A DNA stretch of 16,803 nucleotides. Source: Propionibacteriaceae bacterium (GTDB taxonomy: Bacteria > Actinomycetota > Actinomycetes > Propionibacteriales > Propionibacteriaceae). A program made the translations under genes and the position numbers. The stretch's first letter is position 1; each line of letters opens with the position of its first letter. The stretch lies in NCBI GenBank assembly GCA_030450535.1, contig JAKDIK010000022.1, positions 1 through 16,803 of the forward strand, in the 5' to 3' direction. The notes under the pieces were generated by a model. That model saw only the letters and a list, made by a program, of their open reading frames with translations. It ran no database searches and was not told where the DNA came from. This document shows, piece by piece, positions 1-6,452 of this stretch.

Positions 1-238
1 ACCATCCCTCCCCCGGCCGCGCTCCTACCCCTCGCTTCCTGCAGGGCTCGGGGCGCTCCGCCTCGTTCGGGTCGCGGCGTGGTCACTCATTGGTCCATCT
101 CGCACGGGTCCATCCCGCGTGCCGTCGGCGAGGCCACGTGGGGGTGCGCCGCTGTCTGGGTTAGGGTTTCTCCGTACATTACGAGCACATGCGGCGCGAG
201 CGCGAAGGGTCAGGCGCTGCCAGGGGGAGAAGCACACG
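1..238. other. Upstream region of parA, no recognisable gene
   Basis: In many actinobacteria rsmG (gidB) lies just upstream of parA, but none of the three forward translations here looks like the end of RsmG. The frame of parA is open back to the window edge and includes a GTG at 119, yet the encoded residues are Arg/Pro/Gly-rich and unlike any ParA. The region probably holds the parA promoter and leader; a weak -10-like TACATT lies at 175-180. Confidence 0.4.
175..180 (+). promoter_or_regulatory. Possible -10 element for parA
   Basis: TACATT fits the TANNNT pattern of actinobacterial -10 boxes and lies 58 bases before the parA start. No convincing -35 hexamer is visible 16-19 bases upstream, so this is only a candidate. 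Confidence 0.2.
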
Positions 239-1147
239 ATGAGTGAAGTGTCGGCCAGGCGGGCCGCGTATGACGAGCCGGAGTTCGAGCAGCGCACGGC
301 GCAGGCGCCGGACGATCTTGCGATCGATGTTCCACGTGAAACGCCCTCGCTCCCCCAGCCAGACGCTCCACGCGTCATGGTAGTCGCGAACCAGAAGGGA
401 GGGGTCGGCAAGACCACCACGGCGGTCAACATCGCCGCCGGTCTCGCGATGGGAGGGCTCCGAGTGCTGGTGGTGGATATGGACCCCCAGGGCAACGCAT
501 CCACGGCCCTTGGTGTGGAGCATGGCGAGGGCACCCCAGGGACGTACGAGGTGCTCGTCGATGGCGAACCCTTGGTCGACGTGCTGCAGCGCTGTCCGGA
601 CATTCCAGACCTGTGGGCCATGCCTGCCACGATCGACCTCGCCGGCGCCGAGGTTGGCCTGGTGGCGAGCGTTTCACGTGAAACGCGGCTGCGCGACGCG
701 CTCGACGCATTCTTCGAGAACCACTACGTGGACTACGTCATCATCGACTGTCCCCCGTCATTGGGATTGCTGACCTTGAATGCGCTGGTCGCCGCCAAGG
801 AAATCATGATCCCGATCCAGTGCGAGTATTACGCCCTGGAGGGCGTCACGCAGCTGTTGAAGACCATCAATCTCGTCAAGGGGCGGCTGAACGACGAGTT
901 GACGCTCACGACGGTGATGCTGACGATGTTCGACGCCCGCACGAACCTCTCGTCCCAGGTGGCCGACGAGGTGCGCAAGCACTTCGCCCGCGAGGTGCTC
1001 GACACCGTCATTCCCCGCTCCGTCCGCATTGCTGAGGCGCCAAGCTACGGCCAAACGGTCCTGAGCTACCAGTTCGCGTCCGTGGGCGCTCAGGCCTATC
1101 AGCAGGCGTCCGCCGAGATTGCCGCGCGCGGCGTCCTCCCGAACTAA
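239..1147 (+). CDS. parA: Chromosome-partitioning ATPase ParA (Soj)
   Basis: ParA is a Walker-type ATPase that binds DNA non-specifically as an ATP dimer and moves ParB-parS complexes to segregate replication origins. The 302-residue product has a flexible tail (about 1-45) followed by the ATPase fold. The deviant Walker A motif KGGVGKTT is at 53-60, with signature Lys53 and Lys58. Switch I motif DMDPQGN is near 80-86, Walker B IIDCPPS is at 168-174, and the family motif PIQCEYYALEG is at 192-202. The ATG at 239 is chosen because a purine-rich AGGGGGAGA ribosome site precedes it and the further in-frame extension has no ParA character. parB follows after 46 bases, so the two are probably co-transcribed. 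Two parS sites lie inside the gene. Length is slightly above Soj (about 250 residues) because of the N-terminal tail, which is common in actinobacterial ParA. Confidence 0.97.
   Translation: MSEVSARRAAYDEPEFEQRTAQAPDDLAIDVPRETPSLPQPDAPRVMVVANQKGGVGKTTTAVNIAAGLAMGGLRVLVVDMDPQGNASTALGVEHGEGTPGTYEVLVDGEPLVDVLQRCPDIPDLWAMPATIDLAGAEVGLVASVSRETRLRDALDAFFENHYVDYVIIDCPPSLGLLTLNALVAAKEIMIPIQCEYYALEGVTQLLKTINLVKGRLNDELTLTTVMLTMFDARTNLSSQVADEVRKHFAREVLDTVIPRSVRIAEAPSYGQTVLSYQFASVGAQAYQQASAEIAARGVLPN
328..343. promoter_or_regulatory. parS site 1, inside parA
   Basis: TGTTCCACGTGAAACG matches the bacterial parS consensus TGTTTCACGTGAAACA at 14 of 16 positions, with one mismatch in the 14-base core. ParB binds parS through its helix-turn-helix and loads onto DNA there as a CTP-dependent clamp. 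The site lies in the low-constraint N-terminal tail of ParA and is read in frame as Val-Pro-Arg-Glu-Thr (residues 31-35). Confidence 0.85.
670..685. promoter_or_regulatory. parS site 2, inside parA, perfect 14-base core
   Basis: CGTTTCACGTGAAACG contains the perfect palindromic parS core GTTTCACGTGAAAC (671-684). It is 342 bases from the first site and read in the same frame, giving Val-Ser-Arg-Glu-Thr (ParA residues 145-149). This is the stronger of the two sites by consensus and is expected to be a ParB loading site. Confidence 0.93.
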
Positions 1148-1193
1148 CGAGTCCGATAGACCCGGCGCCGCGGCGCCAGAAAGCGAGAACATC

Positions 1194-2177
1194 ATGGCGA
1201 CCAAGCCCCGCAGCGGTCTGGGCCGCGGTCTCGGCGACCTCATTCGCCCCACGAGTGCCCCGAACGAGCAGCCGGAGGCCGGGACGCCAGCGCCGCCCGC
1301 GGCGCCCGAACCGTGGCGAGGGGAGCATCCGCGGCAGACGACGAGTCCGGAGGTCGAACTCGTGCCGGCACCCGAGGGGGCGTCGTTCCAGGAGATCGAC
1401 GTCGAGCGCATCACGCCCAATCCCAAGCAGCCCCGGCAGGTGTTCGACGAGGACGATCTCGCCGAGCTGAGCTCGTCCATCCTGGAGGTCGGGTTGCTGC
1501 AGCCGATCGTCGTGCGGCGCGTCGGCGACGGGTATGAGCTCGTGATGGGGGAGCGCCGACTGCGGGCGAGCAAGCAGGCAGGGCTTGCGACCATTCCGGC
1601 GATCATTCGCGACACCGAGGAGCACGCGCTCCTGCGGGATGCTCTGTTGGAGAATCTGCATCGCGCTCAGCTCAACCCTCTGGAGGAGGCTGCCGCCTAC
1701 CAGCAGATGCTTGACGACTTCGACTGCACACAGGAGGAGCTGGCGACTCGCATCAAGCGTTCGCGGCCGCAGATTTCCAACACGATCCGTCTGCTGCGGC
1801 TGCCGGCGCCGGTGCAGCGCCGGGTGGCGGCCGGCGTCCTCTCGGCCGGGCATGCTCGCGCTCTCTTGGGCCTCGACGATCCCATGGGCCAGGAGCGGCT
1901 CGCCCAGCGCATTGTGGCCGAGGGGCTGAGCGTGCGGGCCGTGGAGGAGATCGTCGCGCTGGGGGAGCGGGAGAAGGTCGGACGCCGGCCCCGCAGCCCC
2001 CGCGTTCCGTCCGCGCGCGCCGAGTCGCTCGCGTCGACCCTGACGGACAGCCTTGACACCCGGGTGGCCGTGCAGATCGGCAAGAACAAGAAGGGTCGGA
2101 TCACCATCGAGTTCGCCGGGGAGGACGACCTGGACCGCATCCTGACGGTGATGCGCGGCGGCGTGGCGACTGAGTGA
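1194..2177 (+). CDS. parB: Chromosome-partitioning protein ParB (Spo0J)
   Basis: ParB binds parS, hydrolyses CTP and spreads as a sliding clamp, and it stimulates the ATPase of ParA. The 327-residue product shows the full domain order. The ParA-contacting N-terminus has LGRGLGDLI at 9-17. A Pro-rich linker (about 18-65) follows. The CTPase domain carries NPKQPR at 76-81, GERRLRA at 119-125 and ENLHRAQLNPLEEA at 153-166. The helix-turn-helix core is CTQEELATRIKRSRPQISN (178-196). The C-terminal dimerisation segment is about 288-321. The ATG at 1194 is chosen because the conserved LGRGLG motif starts eight residues later; the ribosome site is weak. The gene follows parA by 46 bases. All key motifs are intact, and the N-terminal Pro/Ala-rich linker is typical of actinobacteria. 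Confidence 0.97.
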   Translation: MATKPRSGLGRGLGDLIRPTSAPNEQPEAGTPAPPAAPEPWRGEHPRQTTSPEVELVPAPEGASFQEIDVERITPNPKQPRQVFDEDDLAELSSSILEVGLLQPIVVRRVGDGYELVMGERRLRASKQAGLATIPAIIRDTEEHALLRDALLENLHRAQLNPLEEAAAYQQMLDDFDCTQEELATRIKRSRPQISNTIRLLRLPAPVQRRVAAGVLSAGHARALLGLDDPMGQERLAQRIVAEGLSVRAVEEIVALGEREKVGRRPRSPRVPSARAESLASTLTDSLDTRVAVQIGKNKKGRITIEFAGEDDLDRILTVMRGGVATE

Positions 2178-2181
2178 TAAG

Positions 2182-2248
2182 TCGACATAAAATAAAGAGA
2201 GAGAGAGAGAGTCGAGGTAATGCCGGTCGCTGCCATCCTGCCGCGACC
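2182..2248 (-). terminator. Possible terminator of the minus-strand operon
   Basis: On the minus strand, downstream of the DUF3817 stop, GGTCGC (2248-2243) can pair with GCGACC (2230-2225) around a 12-base loop. About 13 bases later comes a pyrimidine tract that reads CTCTCT repeats and then TTTATTTTAT. The stem is short, the loop large, and the U-rich part is displaced from the stem, so this is at best an unusual intrinsic terminator. Nothing comparable is seen for parB on the + strand. Confidence 0.25.
2194..2211. repeat. (AG)8 dinucleotide tract in an AT-rich patch
   Basis: An uninterrupted (AG)8 tract (2196-2211) sits in an 18-base all-purine run, directly after an AT-rich ATAAAATAAA stretch, all within 40 bases of the parB stop. 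This is very different in composition from the surrounding GC-rich DNA. It lies outside coding sequence between two converging genes, parB and the DUF3817 gene. No protein is interrupted by it. Confidence 0.9.
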
Positions 2249-2317
2249 ACGCTCGTGGGACCACCCTGGTGCGCCCGCCCTCGAGGGACCGCCCTCGCGC
2301 GGCCGTTCTCCAGCGGG

Positions 2318-2707
2318 TCAGCCCTCGATGCGGGTGTGGGGGGAGTCGTCGGCGGCCGCGAGTCGGCGGCGGACGTCCTTGGTGGCGTAGTGCTCGGCCA
2401 CGAACGACATGAACGGAACGGTGCCTCCGAGTGCGATGAGCCCGAGCCGGAGCCAGGGCCACTTGACGCGGCGTCCGAGATCGTAGGCCGTGATCAGCAG
2501 CACCATGTACAGCCAACCGTGCGGGATGCCCGTCCAGGTGACGACGCTGTCGTTGTCCCAGAAGTACTTCAGCGGCATGCCCACACCCACCAGCACCACG
2601 AGCAGCACACCCACGATCCACGCCATGACGCGGTAGCGGAGCAGGGCCCCCCGGATGCCGGGGACGTCCTCGGCCTCGATGGGGTGGTCGTCCAGCGACA
2701 TGCTCAC
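2318..2707 (-). CDS. DUF3817 family membrane protein
   Basis: A 129-residue protein with three likely membrane spans (about 28-46, 62-78 and 86-104). The family-typical GIPHGWLYMVLLITAYDLG is at 60-78 and GGTVPFMSFVAEHY at 94-107. DUF3817 proteins are small integral membrane proteins of unknown biochemical function. A GTG start at 2707 is preferred over the ATG two codons later, because GAGAGGA lies 10 bases before the GTG. The gene is last in an operon, 18 bases after SURF1, so it may act with SURF1 or the respiratory chain; that is inference from position only. The C-terminal tail (about 108-129) is charged and probably cytoplasmic. Confidence 0.9.
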   Translation of the reverse strand: MSMSLDDHPIEAEDVPGIRGALLRYRVMAWIVGVLLVVLVGVGMPLKYFWDNDSVVTWTGIPHGWLYMVLLITAYDLGRRVKWPWLRLGLIALGGTVPFMSFVAEHYATKDVRRRLAAADDSPHTRIEG

Positions 2708-2725
2708 GGTGTCGGCGTCCTCTCG

Positions 2726-3550
2726 TCAGTGTTCATGGGTTGCAGTGGTGTTCTGGAGTGCAGCGTTCTCGGGCGCAGCGTTCTCGAGTGCAGCGTTCTC
2801 GAGTGCAGAGCTCCCGGCTTCTGAGCTGTCCGGCGCGGCACCGCCCAGCTCGTTGCGGGCCGATTGCTCGGCGGCCAGCCGGTCGCGGCGTCCCATGCCC
2901 CAGGCGATCCGCACGCTCATGCCCACAGCGAACGCGGCGAACACCCACCACTGCAAAGCGTAACCGCTGTTGCGCACGGAGCCCTCGCCCTCGGGGAGTG
3001 CCACCGGCGCCGCGGTGAGGCCCTGCGCTGTGGCCTCGTCGGCGTTGAGCGTGATGAAGCCCGCCACGAGGTGCTGCGGCCACCGTTGCGCCAGCGCCGG
3101 CATGCGCACTGAGGCCAGTTCCCCGGGGGCGGTGCCGTCCACGTTCCCCTCGCCCGGCAGCAGCAGCCCCGTCTGCCTCTGGTTGCCCGCCGGGGGAGCG
3201 GGCACCTCGGCGTCCGCCGTCACCACCCCGCGCACCACGGGCAGGATCCGCCCGTCGTCCAGCTCGAAGGCCGTCAGCACCCGTACCTCTCCCGCAGCCG
3301 ACAGCAGGATCTCCTGGTCGGGACGGTAGACGCCCTCCGCCCACACCTGCTTGCCGTACACGTCGCCGGTGATCTCGCCCGCGGTCATGTTCTCGGCCAG
3401 CGCGACGGGAGGCTGCGCGGCTCGCTCCTCGATGCCCCGGTTGCCGGAATCGACGAACACCTGCATCTGCCACAGCCCGAGCAGCACCATGGCCACCGCG
3501 GCGACGCTGCCGACGGTGATGAGGAGGATCTGCTTCAGGCGAGTGGTCAC
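2726..3550 (-). CDS. SURF1 family cytochrome oxidase assembly protein
   Basis: SURF1/Shy1 proteins are inner-membrane factors that help assemble haem-copper cytochrome c oxidase, probably in haem a handling. The 274-residue product has the expected two-span layout. An N-terminal membrane helix (about 7-29) ends in the hallmark GLWQ (25-28). A large extracytoplasmic domain follows, then a C-terminal helix (about 197-217) beginning YALQWWVFA. The GTG at 3550 is chosen because it overlaps the upstream ligase stop as GTGA, a classic coupling arrangement; a longer reading frame would run into the ligase gene. After residue 218 comes a cytoplasmic tail of about 56 residues, ending in an Ala/Glu/Asn-rich repeat (ENAAL, ENAAP, ENAAL at 251-265) that is not part of the SURF1 fold. 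The next gene, DUF3817, follows after 18 bases. Confidence 0.93.
   Translation of the reverse strand: MTTRLKQILLITVGSVAAVAMVLLGLWQMQVFVDSGNRGIEERAAQPPVALAENMTAGEITGDVYGKQVWAEGVYRPDQEILLSAAGEVRVLTAFELDDGRILPVVRGVVTADAEVPAPPAGNQRQTGLLLPGEGNVDGTAPGELASVRMPALAQRWPQHLVAGFITLNADEATAQGLTAAPVALPEGEGSVRNSGYALQWWVFAAFAVGMSVRIAWGMGRRDRLAAEQSARNELGGAAPDSSEAGSSALENAALENAAPENAALQNTTATHEH
2760..2804. repeat. 15-base tandem repeat in the SURF1 3' end
   Basis: Three adjacent 15-base units (2760-2774, 2775-2789 and 2790-2804) share GCAGCGTTCTCGAGT. The last two are identical and the first differs at two positions. Diverged flanking copies are visible on each side (about 2742-2759 and 2805-2819). The repeat is in frame and encodes the pentapeptide series ENAA(L/P) in the C-terminal tail of the SURF1 protein, so gain or loss of a unit would keep the frame. 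Confidence 0.9.
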
Positions 3551-4503
3551 GCGGACGCCCGCGCCCGCGCCGCCGCGACGAGTGAGGAGCACACGTCCTC
3601 GAAGCTCACCCCGCTGGCCTCGATGGCGAGCGGCAGCAGCGACGTCTCCGTCATGCCCGGGGCGACGTTGACCTCCAGGAAGTGGGGCACGTCGTCGCGG
3701 ATGATGAGGTCGGTGCGCGACAGGTCGCGCAGCCCGAGGACTCGGTGGGCACCCAGCGCCAGCTCGTTGCAGCGCCGCGCCACCTCAGGGGAGAGCTCGG
3801 CGGGCGCGATGAAACGGGTCTGCCCGGCGGTGTAGCGCGCCGCATAGTCGTAGCTACCGCTCAAGGGTTGGATCTCGACGGCTGGCAGCACCTTGGGGCC
3901 GTTGCCGAGATCGACGACCGAGACGGCCACCTCGCGGCCCTCGATGAATTCCTCCACGATGGCGACGTCCCCATACCCGAAGGCGGTCACGATCGCGGCG
4001 GGCAGGCCGGCGGCGTCGTCCACGCGGGTGCAGCCGAGCGACGAGCCGCTCTGGGCGGGCTTGACCATCATCGGGAAGCCGATGCCGGACGCCAGCGCCT
4101 CGACGAGCGCGGCGGCGCCCAGCTCGCGGAACATGTCCTGGGGGAGCGCGGCCTGCCGCGGTGTCACGAACCCCGCCTGCGCGACGAGCGGGGTCGCCAC
4201 CGCCTTGTCGAACGCGATGTGGGACGCCCGACCCGTGGAACCGACGTACTCGACGCCCAGCACGTCCAGCACTTCGCGCAGCGCTCCGTCCTCGCCCGCA
4301 CCGCCGTGCAACACGGGAAACACCATCGGGTCCTCGGCGCCCGCGAGCGTCGTCAGCAGCTGGCCGTTGACATCGGCCTCCACGACATGGTGGCCCGCCT
4401 CGCGCAGCGCGGTCGAGACACGGCGTCCGGACCGCAGGGAGACGTCACGCTCGTGCGAAAGCCCTCCTGCGAGGACGACGACGGTTCCGGTGGTCTCGGC
4501 CAT
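3547..4503 (-). CDS. ddl: D-alanine-D-alanine ligase family ATP-grasp enzyme
   Basis: Ddl joins two D-alanines using ATP, supplying the dipeptide for peptidoglycan precursors in the cytoplasm. Conserved pieces in the 318-residue product are GGLSHERDVSLRSG (13-26, with Glu18 matching the substrate-binding Glu of E. coli DdlB), HGGAGEDG (66-73), KPAQSGSSLG (148-157) and EVNVAPGMTETSLLP (277-291), which carries metal and ATP ligands. The omega-loop YDYAARY (218-224) keeps the Tyr typical of D-Ala-D-Ala specificity (Tyr224), but has Arg223 where E. coli DdlB has Lys. The VanA-type D-Lac signature is absent. The ATG at 4503 has a good AGGAG site 7 bases upstream. The protein is shorter than the roughly 350-370 residues of many actinobacterial Ddl enzymes, so it may be a second, divergent paralogue. 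It lies between an aminotransferase (35 bases upstream) and SURF1 (GTGA overlap). Confidence 0.88.
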   Translation of the reverse strand: MAETTGTVVVLAGGLSHERDVSLRSGRRVSTALREAGHHVVEADVNGQLLTTLAGAEDPMVFPVLHGGAGEDGALREVLDVLGVEYVGSTGRASHIAFDKAVATPLVAQAGFVTPRQAALPQDMFRELGAAALVEALASGIGFPMMVKPAQSGSSLGCTRVDDAAGLPAAIVTAFGYGDVAIVEEFIEGREVAVSVVDLGNGPKVLPAVEIQPLSGSYDYAARYTAGQTRFIAPAELSPEVARRCNELALGAHRVLGLRDLSRTDLIIRDDVPHFLEVNVAPGMTETSLLPLAIEASGVSFEDVCSSLVAAARARASA

Positions 4504-4538
4504 GGCGTGCTCCTGGATCGTGGTCGGGTGGAGTGGGC

Positions 4539-5849
4539 TCAGGTGAGGTTGGGCGAGGGCCCGATCTCGGGATGGTGCAGTGTCGGTTGCGTGCCCAGGC
4601 CGAAGGTGGCGTGCATCTCGAGCTCGTCGGTGATCACCCGGCCGAGGCGGCGGGTGCCCTCGTAGATGCGTTCGGCGGTGGGGAAGCAGTAGGACGCCCG
4701 CAGGTTGCGGCTGCCGAAGCCGTCCGCGTAGAACGCCGTGCCGGGCACGTACGCCACCCGCTCGTTGACCGCGCGCGCCAGCAGCGCCTGGGAATCGAGC
4801 CCTTCGGGCAGGGTCACCCAGACGAAGAAGCCACCGGCGGGGTGGGTCCACGTGGTGCCGGCCGGCATGTGATCCTCGAGACCGCGGAGCATCGCGTCGC
4901 GTCGCTCGCGGTACATGTCGCGGAACGCCACGATCTGGGCCCGCCAGTCGAACTCGTCGAGGTACTTCGTGATGGCGAACTGGCTGAACACCGGAGGCGA
5001 CAACACGGCGGCCTCCTGCGCGATGACGAGGCGTTCGCGGACGGCGTGCGGGGCCAGCACCCAGCCGATCCGGAAGCCCGGCGCGAACGTCTTCGAGAAC
5101 GAGCCGAGGTAGATCACCTGGTCGTCCATCGAGCGCAGCGCCGGCAGGGGATCACCCTCGAACGTGAGCAGACCGTAGGGGTTGTCCTCGACGACCAGCA
5201 GGCCCAGCTCGTGCGCCACCCCGAGCACGTCGCGGCGTCGTTCGAGCGTCTGCGTGATGCCGGTGGGGTTGTTGTAGTTCGGGATCGTGTAGAGGAACTT
5301 CACGCGCTGGCCGTCCGCCCGCAGCGTGGTCACGGCCTCGCGCAGGGCGTCCGGCCGAAGCCCGTGGTCGTCCATCGCGACGTGGTGGATCTGCGCCTGG
5401 GACGCGTTGAACGTGCCCATCGCGCCCACGTAGCTGGGCGCCTCGCAGAGAATGACGTCGCCGGGATCGACGAAGATGCGCGTCACCAGGTCGAGCGCCT
5501 GCTGGCTGCCGCACGTGATGACCACGTCGTCGGGGTTGGCGTGGATCTGCTCCTCGGCCATGATCTCGACGATCTTCTCGCGCATGAACAGCTCGCCCTG
5601 GCCGGAGCCGTACTGCATGGCCTGGACGCCTGCGTTGCGGATGAGGTCGTCGAAGGAGGCACCGATGCGGCCGAGCGGCAGGTCGGCGATGTTCGGCATG
5701 CCGCCGGCCAGCGAGACCACCTCGGGCCGGTTGGCGACGGCGAAGAGAGCTCGCACTGCGGACACCGTCATGGACGACGTGCGTTCTGCATACTGGTCGA
5801 CATAAGGGTCCAGCCGCGTGCTGCGGCGGGGCTGTTCCAACGAGCTCAC
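4539..5849 (-). CDS. PLP-dependent aminotransferase, class I/II (LysN/2-aminoadipate type)
   Basis: A 436-residue fold-type I aminotransferase. Recognisable parts are the N-terminal substrate-lid motif SLAGGMPN (46-53), the PLP phosphate-binding GSQQALD (114-120), NYNNPTG (191-197, Asn194), EDNPYG (221-226, Asp222 for the PLP ring nitrogen), SFSKTFAPGFRIGW (250-263, Schiff-base Lys253) and a C-terminal carboxylate-binding Arg384 in RNLRASY. It resembles the stand-alone enzymes related to LysN and to the catalytic half of MocR regulators, but has no winged-helix domain. The amino-acid substrate cannot be told from sequence. The GTG at 5849 is chosen because GGAGG lies 8 bases upstream and the longer frame crosses into the divergent gene's leader. 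It is the first gene of the operon leading to ddl, SURF1 and DUF3817. Residues after about 415 (GLGTQPTLHHPEIGPSPNLT) look like an unstructured tail. Confidence 0.92.
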   Translation of the reverse strand: MSSLEQPRRSTRLDPYVDQYAERTSSMTVSAVRALFAVANRPEVVSLAGGMPNIADLPLGRIGASFDDLIRNAGVQAMQYGSGQGELFMREKIVEIMAEEQIHANPDDVVITCGSQQALDLVTRIFVDPGDVILCEAPSYVGAMGTFNASQAQIHHVAMDDHGLRPDALREAVTTLRADGQRVKFLYTIPNYNNPTGITQTLERRRDVLGVAHELGLLVVEDNPYGLLTFEGDPLPALRSMDDQVIYLGSFSKTFAPGFRIGWVLAPHAVRERLVIAQEAAVLSPPVFSQFAITKYLDEFDWRAQIVAFRDMYRERRDAMLRGLEDHMPAGTTWTHPAGGFFVWVTLPEGLDSQALLARAVNERVAYVPGTAFYADGFGSRNLRASYCFPTAERIYEGTRRLGRVITDELEMHATFGLGTQPTLHHPEIGPSPNLT

Positions 5850-5898
5850 CGGTCCATCCTCCCACCCGGGCCGGTGTCGTCCAAAGGAGGTGGGGCCG

Positions 5899-6411
5899 GT
5901 GCGGTCACTGGTGGCGCTCGAGAGCCGCGATCTGGCCACGCTCACGTGCCCGTGGTGTGGCAGGACGCCGGCGCGCGCGTCCTTCGGACTCAAGGCGGTG
6001 CGCGACGGCCGGGTCGTCGGGCTGCTGGCCGGTGCGCAGGCGTCCGAACTCGGGGGCTTCTACCCCAACGGCAGCATCGTCATCACGCAACTGTGGGTGC
6101 GCCGCGAGGATCTGGGGGAACTCATCGGCACCCAACTGGTCCAGCGTTTGGCGGCGCGGCCGCCCGGCTCGAAGGCCCGGTCGATCATCGCCCACGGAAT
6201 CCGCGGCACCCCGGATTGCCGGCACCTGCCGGCGGAGTGGCTCGAGAGCCGTGGCTTCGTCGAGTGCGCCGCAGGCGCGCAGTGGCGCCTGGACCTGCGC
6301 CGCACGCTTCGCCTGCCCGAGACCCTCCGGGGGCTGGTGGACGCCGGCGTCCGGCTCGTGCGTCCCGAGCGGCCCGCGCCCGCGGGCCGGACGCTACCAA
6401 GGTGTGGGTGA
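5899..6411 (+). CDS. GNAT-like protein with CPWC motif (parB-neighbourhood type)
   Basis: A 170-residue protein that resembles the actinobacterial GNAT-related proteins often encoded beside parAB. It has a Cys-x-x-Cys at 17-20 (CPWC), a beta-strand pair around GLKAVRDGRVVGLLAG (30-45), QLWV (64-67) where GNAT beta4 lies, a helix with ELIGTQLVQRLAAR (74-87), and the C-terminal signature LPAEWLESRGF...WRLDLR (110-134). The usual acetyl-CoA pyrophosphate loop (R/Q-x-x-G-x-G/A) is not recognisable: the segment reads RREDLGELIG. It may therefore be a weak or non-catalytic member. The GTG at 5899 is chosen for the strong AGGAGG site 8 bases upstream. It diverges from the aminotransferase with only 49 bases between starts and converges on the antiporter gene. 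The substrate is unknown. Confidence 0.75.
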   Translation: MRSLVALESRDLATLTCPWCGRTPARASFGLKAVRDGRVVGLLAGAQASELGGFYPNGSIVITQLWVRREDLGELIGTQLVQRLAARPPGSKARSIIAHGIRGTPDCRHLPAEWLESRGFVECAAGAQWRLDLRRTLRLPETLRGLVDAGVRLVRPERPAPAGRTLPRCG

Positions 6412-6452
6412 ACGACTACGGCTACGACCGGGGGCCTGCCGGCCGGCGGAAG

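Noticed and set aside
119..238. In-frame N-terminal extension of ParA from a GTG at 119
   Set aside because: The extra 40 residues are Arg-, Ala- and Gly-rich and unlike ParA, and a ribosome site directly precedes the ATG at 239.
2278..2287. CCCTCGAGGG palindrome downstream of parB
   Set aside because: A perfect palindrome without loop or U-tract, not a terminator; likely chance in GC-rich DNA.
4849..4860. Another CACGTG-containing sequence as a possible third parS
   Set aside because: The bases outside the CACGTG core do not match parS; the same holds for the cores near 135, 5943 and 13345.
6412..6452. GC-rich repeats between the convergent GNAT and antiporter genes as a terminator
   Set aside because: CCGG-rich short repeats can pair but give no stable single stem and no U-tract on either strand.
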